A stretch of DNA of 37,193 nucleotides from contig CAXTTV010000024.1 of assembly GCA_964247295.1 (NCBI GenBank), positions 1-37,193 on the forward strand. Reading direction: 5' to 3'. Shown here piece after piece: positions 16,666 through 24,591 of this stretch (its first letter is position 1; each line of letters starts with the position of its first letter). Below the pieces are notes generated by a model. It was not told the DNA's origin. It worked only from the letters and a program-made list of their open reading frames with translations, and searched no databases. The DNA is from CAXTTV01 sp964247295. GTDB lineage: Bacteria; Chloroflexota; Ktedonobacteria; Ktedonobacterales; Ktedonobacteraceae. A program made the position numbers and the translations under genes.

Positions 16666-17252
16666 CGGCTCCCCCCATTCCTGTTCTGGCCCTTATTGGA
16701 GTCCTTCTGGAACCTGTCAGTAAACTCGTATTGAATTACCAGCTTGCGCACAAACTGCCGGCAGAGTTGCAGATGGATCTCTCGTTTAAGCAGATCGGCC
16801 TCCTCCTGATCCTGACCTTGCAGAGCCAGAGCTGTGTAAATGTTGTCCCGTAAAGCCGGGAGGCCGACTTTCAGGTTGAAGCGGTTCGCATCGTTGCTTC
16901 CTTGGAGATAAAAGAGCATCAATTCGCCAAAGGTGATAGATTGGGAACTGCCTTGCTTAAAGGCGGACGAGTTGTTGATGGCTGTTTGCCATTCGCGATA
17001 GTTTTTTGCGCGGGCAGTTTGACGCTTGACGTAATCAAAAAGATCTGAGACCTTGAGGCTGCTATCCGCGACATTCTCCAGGCCGGTCATTTGGTTACGT
17101 TTGATGCCTGTTTCACTTGCCCTGACTCCCATTTGCTGAATGTGTTTCTCATAGATATCCTCAATCCTGTTAGAGACCAGTGTTAAGATCTTCAGCTTCA
17201 GGTTAGGATTTGTGAGGTTTTTCGCCTCAGTCCCGCTATTGCTTTGCGTCAT
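16662..17252 (-). CDS. Candidate small subunit Cas11 (Csm2-like)
   Basis: 196 aa, rich in predicted helices; no RAMP loop, cysteines almost absent. The stretch LFDYVKRQTARAKNYREW and the C-terminal LLKREIHLQLCRQFVRKLVIQYEFTDRF resemble the helical repeats of Csm2/Cmr5-type small subunits, which stack along crRNA-target duplex in type III complexes. The main argument is position: directly after csx10, where III-D systems carry Cas11 (and where the Cas7-Cas5-Cas11 fusion of III-Dv has it). ATG 17252 has GGGAG upstream; there is a 30-base gap after csx10, the largest in the cas operon. A profile search is needed to settle the family. Confidence 0.6.
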   Translation of the reverse strand: MTQSNSGTEAKNLTNPNLKLKILTLVSNRIEDIYEKHIQQMGVRASETGIKRNQMTGLENVADSSLKVSDLFDYVKRQTARAKNYREWQTAINNSSAFKQGSSQSITFGELMLFYLQGSNDANRFNLKVGLPALRDNIYTALALQGQDQEEADLLKREIHLQLCRQFVRKLVIQYEFTDRFQKDSNKGQNRNGGSR

Positions 17253-17282
17253 CGTTTGTCTCCCTGTATTACATGAAAGCTA

Positions 17283-18503
17283 TCAGAAACGCGAACCCGG
17301 CCAAATCCTTCGCTGGTTCAGGCCCTTTCCCTCTAACATATCCAGCCATTTAATGAGATTTTCCTGATTGTTCCCTGTGTACACATATAAAAAGACAGAG
17401 CCGGTCTCAAGGGCGTACTCCTGAGGTTTAGGGGTGCCCCAGATATCGCTCCAGCCAGTTACTCTCTGGAGCCCGGTGATGTAATAGAGCTCTTTAAGAC
17501 CTTCAATCTCGAAGCGATCTTTAAGATAGTCAGGAGAGACTTTTCCTAGATAGCGACCAAAATCATCCTGAATAATTGTGGGTGTCTGAAGCGTCAGGAC
17601 AAAGTAAAGATTGTCCAATGCCAGACCCGGCGACTTGTTGATGATTGTTTTGCGGAGTCTCTGATCAAAATTCTTTACTCGTTCTGTTAACGGCGGATCT
17701 TGTAGTTTCTTTGAAGAGGATTGAGCTTGTAACTCAGTCGGTACGAGATGGATTTCCACCTGACCCATGCCTCGCGTCCGCCCGGTGCCAATGCGCAAGA
17801 GCTGCTGGCTATTAGCTTTTTCCAGCAGGTCGGTCAGGTTCTTTGCCTGCTCGTCAGTCAACCAGAGATCCCCCTCGAACCACTGACCCTCGTTTATCAC
17901 CTGACGATTATAAAGAATGGACTCCTGCACGGTGCCAGTCGACCGATTGATCCCGGTGTGGGTCTGGAGGCGCGTCTGGATATCGGCGAGTTCATGCGTC
18001 TGCTCATCGCCATAGCTATAAAAGCTACCAGCTTTCACATGCTCGATGGGGGAGCCGCATTCCGTGCACTTTCCTGGTTGTAAGAGTTCGGTCCACTTTT
18101 GAGGATCATCCACGTAGGCGACCTTCGCTTTTGCCCACCTCAAGAGATTATCATTATGAGAATGTTTCCACCCTTCTTGTGTGAAACCATTGGTTCGCTT
18201 ACACGTTTCGGCGGTTTTGGGCAAAGGGATGGTACCCTGTAGTTTATGAGTGTATTTCTGCTTGTCTTCAAAGCTGGCGGGGTACAGGTAGGGATAACAG
18301 ATCTTATCCTGCAGAAACAACTGCTCAAACTGTGTGCTTGCGGAGTCTGCGTACACGAGGCGGTGCGTTGCGGCCAGACAGCCCATCAAGCTGGTACCGG
18401 TAATCATTTGGATCGTCGCATTGCCATCTGGGGCATGATCAGCCCGGATCGCGATCGGCGAACAGGTCTCCAGACTGAGAATGTAGCGTTTTGTCTCGCT
18501 CAT
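17283..18503 (-). CDS. csx10: CRISPR-associated RAMP protein Csx10 (Cas5-like)
   Basis: 406 aa. Csx10 is the Cas5-like subunit that defines type III-D and binds the 5' handle of crRNA. Evidence: N-terminal RAMP strand RYILSLETCSPIAIR, ITGTSLMGCLAA at 34-45, a CTECG zinc-like element near residue 150, the stretch IQTRLQTHTGINRSTGTVQESILYNRQVI, which is typical of Csx10, and a glycine-rich loop RIGTGRTRGMGQVEIHL. A second RAMP-like domain follows. ATG 18503 overlaps the stop of the preceding cas7 as ATGA. No catalytic residue is known for this subunit. Confidence 0.85.
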   Translation of the reverse strand: MSETKRYILSLETCSPIAIRADHAPDGNATIQMITGTSLMGCLAATHRLVYADSASTQFEQLFLQDKICYPYLYPASFEDKQKYTHKLQGTIPLPKTAETCKRTNGFTQEGWKHSHNDNLLRWAKAKVAYVDDPQKWTELLQPGKCTECGSPIEHVKAGSFYSYGDEQTHELADIQTRLQTHTGINRSTGTVQESILYNRQVINEGQWFEGDLWLTDEQAKNLTDLLEKANSQQLLRIGTGRTRGMGQVEIHLVPTELQAQSSSKKLQDPPLTERVKNFDQRLRKTIINKSPGLALDNLYFVLTLQTPTIIQDDFGRYLGKVSPDYLKDRFEIEGLKELYYITGLQRVTGWSDIWGTPKPQEYALETGSVFLYVYTGNNQENLIKWLDMLEGKGLNQRRIWPGSRF

Positions 18504-19303
18504 GCCTTATCCTCCACCACGGGATTATAATTGGCGAGCAGCTCCAGGTGTTTCAGCCAGTGCTTCCAATCTTTTTCAGCAATCGGGGTTTGATTGACCT
18601 GAATAGCCTCTATCATGCAGGTGCAGCGGCCTTTCCCGGTAGATTTATTTCCGCCGATGTTCTCGACCAGCAATAGCGAGGCCAGGAGCAACAGGAGTGA
18701 GTAGGTTGGTGCGGGCCCATCAGAGGTTTGGAGTGTGGGGATCTCAGTACAGGTCGTTATTCCGCTGATCTGTCCGAGGAAGCGCAGGGCGCGTGTGCCA
18801 AACTCGCTGGTATAGAGTGCTCCATCCTCTGCCGTCCGTGTGACTCGACTCATACGGACCTGTGTATAGGGCATCACCAGATTATCAATCTTGTTTATCT
18901 GTTTCACCTGGTGTTCGCGATCCTCATCTTTTTCCTCGGTCTGCTTATTCAGAAAAAGCCTGGTATCCAGAGTCGAGTTGTTAAAGAAGAGCGTTCCCGG
19001 TCGATGGCGAGAGCCGTAAATGCGCGCGGTAATTGGCATGGTGGAACCCAGATCTGGCATATCGAATAGGGCCTCGTGGGGTTCACCGAAGCGTCGAAGT
19101 GTGTCTTGATCCTGGGTGAAGATACTCGCCAGTTGCTCACTGTAGTTCCTGACAACCCCCTTAAAGGTAGAGCCAGGCACGTAGAGCAGGCCATATCGAT
19201 CACGGATCACCGTACGGTTCGCTCCATTGCCGGAGATCCCAGTCCCCAAATGGAAAGCGGTCTCAAAGGTCAGGCTATACTGAATATTAATTGCTTGTTG
19301 CAC
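18500..19303 (-). CDS. Cas7-like RAMP protein, probable non-catalytic
   Basis: About 267 aa, starting at GTG 19303 (GAGAGG nine bases upstream) or GTG 19309; both overlap the 3' end of cas10, indicating translational coupling. The RAMP motif VPGSTFKGVVR is at 42-52. Where Csm3 proteins have the catalytic Asp (IDNPVIRD), this one reads ANRTVIRD, so the acidic residue is replaced by Asn29. It lacks the CxxCR(L/I)FG zinc motif of the other Cas7 proteins in the locus. A C-terminal loop GGNKSTGKGRCTCMI is present. By position it corresponds to the Cas7 part of the Cas7-Cas5-Cas11 fusion of III-Dv, or Cas7.1 of Cas7-11. Confidence 0.85.
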   Translation of the reverse strand: MQQAINIQYSLTFETAFHLGTGISGNGANRTVIRDRYGLLYVPGSTFKGVVRNYSEQLASIFTQDQDTLRRFGEPHEALFDMPDLGSTMPITARIYGSRHRPGTLFFNNSTLDTRLFLNKQTEEKDEDREHQVKQINKIDNLVMPYTQVRMSRVTRTAEDGALYTSEFGTRALRFLGQISGITTCTEIPTLQTSDGPAPTYSLLLLLASLLLVENIGGNKSTGKGRCTCMIEAIQVNQTPIAEKDWKHWLKHLELLANYNPVVEDKA

Positions 19304-21143
19304 GCTCACCGTCCTCTCCAACAAAGTTGTACAATTCCTCATAGTCGAGCAGGAAGGTCTGATAAATCTTGCGCCTTTTGTTTTTATCATCCTTATCAAC
19401 AAAATCTTCCTCCCAGGGCGAGAGCCAGGGGAAGAGAGGGAGTGCATGTTGGAAAGGATGTGTTGGTATGATATCCTGACCAGCTTTTTTCCAGATCTCC
19501 TCCATGCCGTACATGATATCGATGAACGGGTTGCGTTCTTTCTCGCGCCAGTTGATGAGGATCGCGAGTGAGTCAGAGACGCTTGTTGTAAGATTGAGAT
19601 GCATCACAGCTTCACTTATCTGATGCAGTTTTGTGCGAGCCAGCGGAATCCTGTGCCCTTTTATGATTGCACCAAGCAGATATTCAAGCATCTCAGGGGT
19701 ATAGGGACGCAGTGTCGCCTCTACGCGCGCTGATGTGCCCGAAACCGTAAGTCCATCATTCTTCAGACTCTTTATCACCGTATTGTACTGATTGCTATTG
19801 CCAATGATGGTCATAAAGTTGATTGCTGTATCTTTATAACCTAGCTTTTGAGCGAGGCGGTCTTTAAAGATCTTGCTTTTTGAAGCTGTTTTTTTGGCTT
19901 CTTTCATCGCAGTTTCGGCCATATCCAGTTGCGGGCGGAAAGGATACTTAACTGGAGCGATAGTCACACCCAACGAGAGCGTCACCGCGTCCCGGTCTCC
20001 GAACCATTCTTTCTGTTTCTTGCGGACCTCCGCGAACTTATCTCTAGTTAGATCGTGGAAGGTGGTCGCAATTGTGTGAGCGATGGTCATGGCTTTTTCT
20101 GCCGGTACCACAATCACAATATCATCGCCGCCCAGGAGCAGCACATCGAAAGGAAATGTAGGTTTGGCCTCGTCAAGCTTGTGCTTCTCATCCCTTCTAA
20201 GCTGCTCTTCATCTTCATCCTGGTTATCTTGCTCATCAACAATGGTTTCAATGGGCAGATGTTTTTTTATGGCAACGGCGACTGCCTCATAGACGCTGGT
20301 ATCAACGATTCCTGCCAGTTTCTTATATTCATTTAAGGATTTCAATGTTTTGAGTAGTTGACCCATACCGTTGGCGTCGGCATAGATCAGGCCCATATAA
20401 CCTTTTTTCCCACCCTCGAACTTTCGGAAAATGTTGAAATCTGAGGGGCGTGCGGGCAGGCTACCGGAATTAGTAGCAAGATTATAGGTTAAGCCGTTGT
20501 CATCAGTTTTTCGCAAGAATTCAATAAGCTTTTTCCAAAGGCTCTCATTGATCTGTTTTTGCCTGAGTTGCCTTTTTACCCTGAAGTCTTCATCGCGTTT
20601 GGAAACGCAAGTATCACAGAAATAAGGCTCTGTAGCACCCACATAGAATTTTTTATTGGAGGCATATTCCATGCCGCAACTGTTGCAGGGCCGCATAAAG
20701 GGATGGGTCGGCAGAGATATCACTTCTGGGGGATGGCCCTTCGCCTCATTCAACTGAATATGAGCTAGTTGAATATACCTTCCAACTTCCTTATTGGGAG
20801 TATTATCGTCTGAGCGCTTCAGGATCTCGTCTTTATCGTCACCCCAGCTCTCTGGCAGTGCTTGGCAGGCAAAGGTAATCGAGGCTCCTCCACCCGACTC
20901 CTTCCGATATTCTTTCTGGACTGCATAGCCAAACTCCTCAGCTTTTTTCGTATCAACTAGAAAGATCCCTGAACCACCATTCGCGAAAATAGGCTTGGCT
21001 TCGAATCTTTTGCCGATCGTTTCTATCTGACGATTTAGCCTATCTAGTAGGGAGCTGGCACCCCGGATCTCGGGGAGGTTGTCGGTTCCGAACACATAGC
21101 TTTTAATGTGGTCGGTATCAAATTGTACTAGTGCTTGCGTCAC
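19287..21143 (-). CDS. cas10: Type III signature subunit Cas10 (Cmr2/Csm1-like)
   Basis: 618 aa, first gene of the operon, start GTG 21143 with AAGGAG upstream. The N-terminus (QALVQFDTDHIKSYVFGTDNLPEIRGASSLLDRLNR) is that of the first Palm domain; there is no HD nuclease domain before it. Zinc ribbon Cys153-x2-Cys156 and Cys176-x2-Cys179. The second Palm domain has YADANGMG (Asp256) and the intact GGDD motif at 338-341 (LLLGGDDIVIVV), so synthesis of cyclic oligoadenylate on target-RNA binding is predicted. A charged, disordered segment (about 303-327) interrupts the second Palm. The end of the gene overlaps the next cas7. Subtype III-D follows from the company of csx10 and csx19. Confidence 0.95.
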   Translation of the reverse strand: MTQALVQFDTDHIKSYVFGTDNLPEIRGASSLLDRLNRQIETIGKRFEAKPIFANGGSGIFLVDTKKAEEFGYAVQKEYRKESGGGASITFACQALPESWGDDKDEILKRSDDNTPNKEVGRYIQLAHIQLNEAKGHPPEVISLPTHPFMRPCNSCGMEYASNKKFYVGATEPYFCDTCVSKRDEDFRVKRQLRQKQINESLWKKLIEFLRKTDDNGLTYNLATNSGSLPARPSDFNIFRKFEGGKKGYMGLIYADANGMGQLLKTLKSLNEYKKLAGIVDTSVYEAVAVAIKKHLPIETIVDEQDNQDEDEEQLRRDEKHKLDEAKPTFPFDVLLLGGDDIVIVVPAEKAMTIAHTIATTFHDLTRDKFAEVRKKQKEWFGDRDAVTLSLGVTIAPVKYPFRPQLDMAETAMKEAKKTASKSKIFKDRLAQKLGYKDTAINFMTIIGNSNQYNTVIKSLKNDGLTVSGTSARVEATLRPYTPEMLEYLLGAIIKGHRIPLARTKLHQISEAVMHLNLTTSVSDSLAILINWREKERNPFIDIMYGMEEIWKKAGQDIIPTHPFQHALPLFPWLSPWEEDFVDKDDKNKRRKIYQTFLLDYEELYNFVGEDGERATSN

Positions 21144-21233
21144 GAAATTATAAGTCTCCTTCCTGACTCAATAGCACCAAGTTCGGTTAAAGAATGTTTT
21201 TTAGCATTCTACCATAGATATACGCTGACACTC

Positions 21234-21239
21234 ATTATA
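21234..21239 (-). promoter_or_regulatory. Candidate -10 of the cas operon
   Basis: A perfect TATAAT on the minus strand (21239-21234), 91 bases before the cas10 start. No acceptable -35 hexamer is found 16-19 bases upstream (AAAAGG/AAAGGA only), so this is either an activator-dependent promoter or chance in AT-rich sequence. Confidence 0.35.
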
Positions 21240-21318
21240 ATTTTTCGGTTGTTTGGTCCTTTTTTTGAAAAAGGGTGAAAAAGCTCCGTATATCCTTTAC
21301 AAAGGTGAGTGTTTCCGC

Positions 21319-21348
21319 TTGTGACACTATGAACGAGAATGCTACAAT
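21319..21348 (+). promoter_or_regulatory. Candidate promoter of the helicase gene
   Basis: TTGTGA at 21319-21324, an 18-base spacer, TACAAT at 21343-21348; 136 bases before the helicase start. Faces away from the cas operon. Confidence 0.5.
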
Positions 21349-21484
21349 GCATCCAATTGATTAATGTGTCAGATTGGTTATGCTCTGATTGCCAGCAGTT
21401 CTTTTATGTTCCGGCTGACTCAACAAACATACATGTCTGCATCCTATAGAGATGCTGTAGATACGTAGAAAAAAGAAGACTTGA

Positions 21485-24046
21485 ATGAATAAAGATGCGA
21501 CAAGTTCTCATGTGGGCGTGAATGATATTGAGACGTTCGCCGCCCGTTATCCTTTTCCCATAGATGCCTTTCAGATCGCGGCCATGCACCATCTCGCGGC
21601 AGGCGATTCTGTGATGGTGACCGCGCCCACCGGCACTGGTAAAACCCTGGTGGCGGAATACGCGATCTGGCGCGCCATCCAGAACCGTCAGCGCGTGATC
21701 TATACGACGCCTCTCAAAGCCCTCTCCAATCAAAAGTATCGCGATCTGCGCGATCTCTATGGCTCTGATACCGTGGGTCTGGTGACCGGCGATATTGTGG
21801 AACATAGCCGCGCTTCAATTGTAATTATGACGACCGAGGTTTATCGCAACATCCTATTAGAGGATGGCTCGGACCGGTTTGTGGATGAGGAGGCGGGCAT
21901 TCTAACGCCGTCGTCGCTTTCGGATGTGGGTTTTCTAGTCTTTGATGAGCTCCACTACCTGAGCGATATCGGTCGGGGGCCGGTCTGGGAGGAAGCGATT
22001 ATCTGCTCACCGCCGCATATTCAACTCGTCGGTCTTTCCGCGACCATGAGCAATGCCGAAGATATCGCCGAGTGGATCAGCCGAGTTCATCGTCCGATCA
22101 AGATGGTGGTTCATGAAGAGCGGGCAGTGCCGTTGGATCATTATTATCTTTTGGACGGTGGGCTCCATCTGGTTCAAAATGCCGTGGGGGAGCGTGTGGA
22201 GCACTTCCCCAACACGGGGGGTGAGGCTAAGCTCGCGCGTTCTCGCCGTCGTCGTTATGAGGAGGGTCTGGACGACTGGGAAGAGGAAGATTTTGAGGAG
22301 GAGCTGCGTGCCGCTCGGAGGCGTGGAACGTTTCGAGCGCGGGACGAGAATGCGGCTTCTCCTTCTGAGCAGACCCAACAACAATCACCCCCGCCCGAAC
22401 GTCCGAAGAAGCGCAAGGCCCCCGAGCCTGGCGAGATTCTGAGCGTGCTTGGCGAGGCCGATCTGCTTCCCTGCCTCTACTTTCTACCGGGGCGTAAGGC
22501 TGCCGAGGAGGCCGCGACCAGCGCTGCTCGTTACCTTTTCGCAACCACAGAAGAGCAGACCCTGATCCGCGAAGAGGTAGAGCTCTGGCTCCAAAATCTT
22601 CCGCCTGACGATCGCAAATTGCAGCAGGTGCATGTGCTCTCAAATCTGCTCCCTCGGGGAATCGCCTTTCACCATGCCGGCCTGTTGCCCGGCTTAAAGG
22701 TATTGGTCGAGACCTTATTCACGCGCGGCCATCTCAAAGCCTGTTTCGCCACCGATACGCTGGCTCTGGGAATCAACATGCCAGCCAGGGCCGTCGTTGT
22801 TGGTAGCCTGAGTAAGTTTGATGGTCAGGAGATGCGTCTACTCACTCCCAATGAGTATCGACAGTTAACGGGTCGGGCCGGGCGAAGAGGCCTGGATGTG
22901 CATGGGGCCGCCGTCATCCCCTACTCGCCCTGGGAGCCATTTGAGGATGCCTTTCAAAAGATTACCGGCGAGCTGCTACCCGTTAATAGCTCGTTTACGA
23001 TCCGTTATAACTCTGTGCTAAACCTCTGGCGACCCGGAGATGTGCGCCACCTGCGGCGGATCTGTGCCTCTAGCTTGCGCGAGTATCAACGTTACCTGGC
23101 GTGGGAGATTCGTGAGCGCGTACGCTTAGAGAAGTTGGAGCGCAAATATAACACCAAAAGTAAAAAGAAAGGGAAAAAGAATGCCAAAGCCATTGAAGGG
23201 GCGGAGCAGGCCCTGGAGCGGAGGCGGCAGAAGATCGGCTCACATCCACTGAGTCGCGCGGGAGCCGCTGAGCTGGATGGGACCATTTTCGCGCTCCGAG
23301 CGCTGGGTTACATTGGTCAGGACGAGCAGCTTTCAATGAAGGGGCGTCTGCTCCGGGGGATCTTTCATCCGGCTGGTGTGATGATTATCGAATTAATCAT
23401 GTCCGGTGTGTTAGATAATCTCTCGCCAATCGAGCTGGCCGAGGTCATAAGCTGGTTTACCTTTGAGCACGATCGCCGTCTGAACAACCATTTCAAACTG
23501 CTTCCCTCGCTCCACGATATCCGACGCGAGCTCTGGCGCATCGTTCAGAAAGTGAATGGGATCGAAGAGCGGGCGCATATTGCCTTCTCACCCGCGTTCA
23601 TTCCCGACTTTCACAGCATCGCGCTCTCCTGGGCCCGTGGAATGCCGCTCTCAGGCCTATTGCAGAGGATCGATCTAGCTGAAGGCGATCTTCTCATGAT
23701 CCTCAATCAGACCATAGACTTACTTCAGCAGGTGCAGTCGGCGGTTGGGCAGGTCGCTGACGCCAGGGATTTACGGGAACAAGTCGCACCCCTCCTGACG
23801 GATGGTCCAGTGGATAATCGGAATCCCGAGTCGCAGGCACGTAACCGGGCTGCTCGTCTTCAGACACAGTATGAACGCTTACAGAAAATGCGTCCATTGC
23901 TGGCTCAAGCCTCGCGATTGCTATTGCGAGACATCATCCTTCAGAGTCGGACAGTTCCATCGCTAGCCGCTTCCATTCAGGGGGAGCAAGTCCCACTGGA
24001 CGCGGAAGAGGATCTCAGTCCAGAAGATTTGGCCGAAGATATCTAG
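21485..24046 (+). CDS. Ski2/Mtr4-like DEAD/DEAH-box RNA helicase
   Basis: 853 aa superfamily 2 helicase, probably acting on RNA in processing or decay. Motifs in order: Q30 before helix I, Walker A TAPTGTGKT (46-54), Ia TPLKALSNQ, Ib TGD, motif II DELH (154-157), motif III LSATMSN, motif IV region, and motif VI QLTGRAGRRGLD. The C-terminal third carries the DSHCT-type domain found in Mtr4/Ski2 and their bacterial relatives (DGTIFALRALGYI...GRLLRGIFHPAG...LSWARGMPLSGLL..IDLAEGDLL). Residues about 250-325 are a charged, low-complexity insertion rich in Arg/Glu and Pro. It is divergent from the cas operon; no functional link is shown. The usual bacterial role is poorly defined. Confidence 0.93.
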   Translation: MNKDATSSHVGVNDIETFAARYPFPIDAFQIAAMHHLAAGDSVMVTAPTGTGKTLVAEYAIWRAIQNRQRVIYTTPLKALSNQKYRDLRDLYGSDTVGLVTGDIVEHSRASIVIMTTEVYRNILLEDGSDRFVDEEAGILTPSSLSDVGFLVFDELHYLSDIGRGPVWEEAIICSPPHIQLVGLSATMSNAEDIAEWISRVHRPIKMVVHEERAVPLDHYYLLDGGLHLVQNAVGERVEHFPNTGGEAKLARSRRRRYEEGLDDWEEEDFEEELRAARRRGTFRARDENAASPSEQTQQQSPPPERPKKRKAPEPGEILSVLGEADLLPCLYFLPGRKAAEEAATSAARYLFATTEEQTLIREEVELWLQNLPPDDRKLQQVHVLSNLLPRGIAFHHAGLLPGLKVLVETLFTRGHLKACFATDTLALGINMPARAVVVGSLSKFDGQEMRLLTPNEYRQLTGRAGRRGLDVHGAAVIPYSPWEPFEDAFQKITGELLPVNSSFTIRYNSVLNLWRPGDVRHLRRICASSLREYQRYLAWEIRERVRLEKLERKYNTKSKKKGKKNAKAIEGAEQALERRRQKIGSHPLSRAGAAELDGTIFALRALGYIGQDEQLSMKGRLLRGIFHPAGVMIIELIMSGVLDNLSPIELAEVISWFTFEHDRRLNNHFKLLPSLHDIRRELWRIVQKVNGIEERAHIAFSPAFIPDFHSIALSWARGMPLSGLLQRIDLAEGDLLMILNQTIDLLQQVQSAVGQVADARDLREQVAPLLTDGPVDNRNPESQARNRAARLQTQYERLQKMRPLLAQASRLLLRDIILQSRTVPSLAASIQGEQVPLDAEEDLSPEDLAEDI

Positions 24047-24451
24047 GTAAGGGAGCAGCTTTGGATGTTTGTGTGTGGGGAATGGGTCCCTCACAAGAGG
24101 TTGATGAGCAGTGAGACTCGTAGGGGGAGTCGCAAGCATGTCTGTTGGGAAAAGATAGTGATGTAGCTCAGAGGGGGATCGAATGGGGTAGGTCGGGTCA
24201 CGTGTGGACCCGTGGCAAAGGGAATCGATCCCCTTCCAATTCTCCAATAGAATTGCTGCTTTCCTTATGTTATTGCGTAAATATCAAACATAGGTCCTGT
24301 TTTTCACCCCTTACTGGGCCTTGGGCGTGAAAAAAGTGTATGCTCTTCGTGTTCATAATTGATATACAGAATTGCCCAAATCATACGTTTGCGCTTCACC
24401 TCTGCCCTAACTTTAGACCATTACTTTGGTCATGTGTACTCGCCTGATGTG
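24047..24451. repeat. Intergenic region with repeat element copy C (24060-24245)
   Basis: After the helicase stop lies a repeat copy. GAGTCGCAAGC..TGTTGGGAAAAG at about 24128-24152 contains core elements. GGTAGGTCGGGTCACGTGTG starts at 24187 and continues to 24212 with 24 of 26 bases matching 34591-34616. The stretch 24197-24227 matches 8721-8751 at 27 of 31 positions by eye. The rest (24250-24450) is AT-rich with no gene. Confidence 0.65.
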
Positions 24452-24480
24452 TTGTCAGAAGGGCATAATTTGTCTAAGAT
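24452..24480 (+). promoter_or_regulatory. Promoter of the Ser/Thr kinase gene
   Basis: TTGTCA at 24452-24457, a 17-base spacer, TAAGAT at 24475-24480, 111 bases before the kinase start. Confidence 0.6.
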
Positions 24481-24591
24481 GTAGAAACATAGAACTATAA
24501 GAAATACACACCGCAGGCTTGATGTGCGTCCAGAGAGAGACCGACGCAAACAGATGAACTCTTGCAGCAGCACTGAATGAGGTAGATTTTG

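Larger units (their letters stand above)
21144..21484. other. Divergent promoter region between cas10 and the helicase
   Basis: 341 bases, AT-rich, with no CRISPR repeats, leader-like repeats or gene. It holds a lone TATAAT on the minus strand and a better promoter candidate on the plus strand. A run of seven T bases and four- to six-base palindromes are present, but nothing recognisable as an operator. Confidence 0.7.

Noticed and set aside
18500..19447. Longer (315 aa) form of the first Cas7
   Set aside because: The extra 48 residues overlap cas10 coding sequence and do not resemble a RAMP N-terminus; a GTG start at 19303/19309 gives the proper first strand.
21144..21484. CRISPR leader or short array next to cas10
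   Set aside because: No repeat of 25-40 bases occurs twice; only AT-rich sequence and short palindromes.
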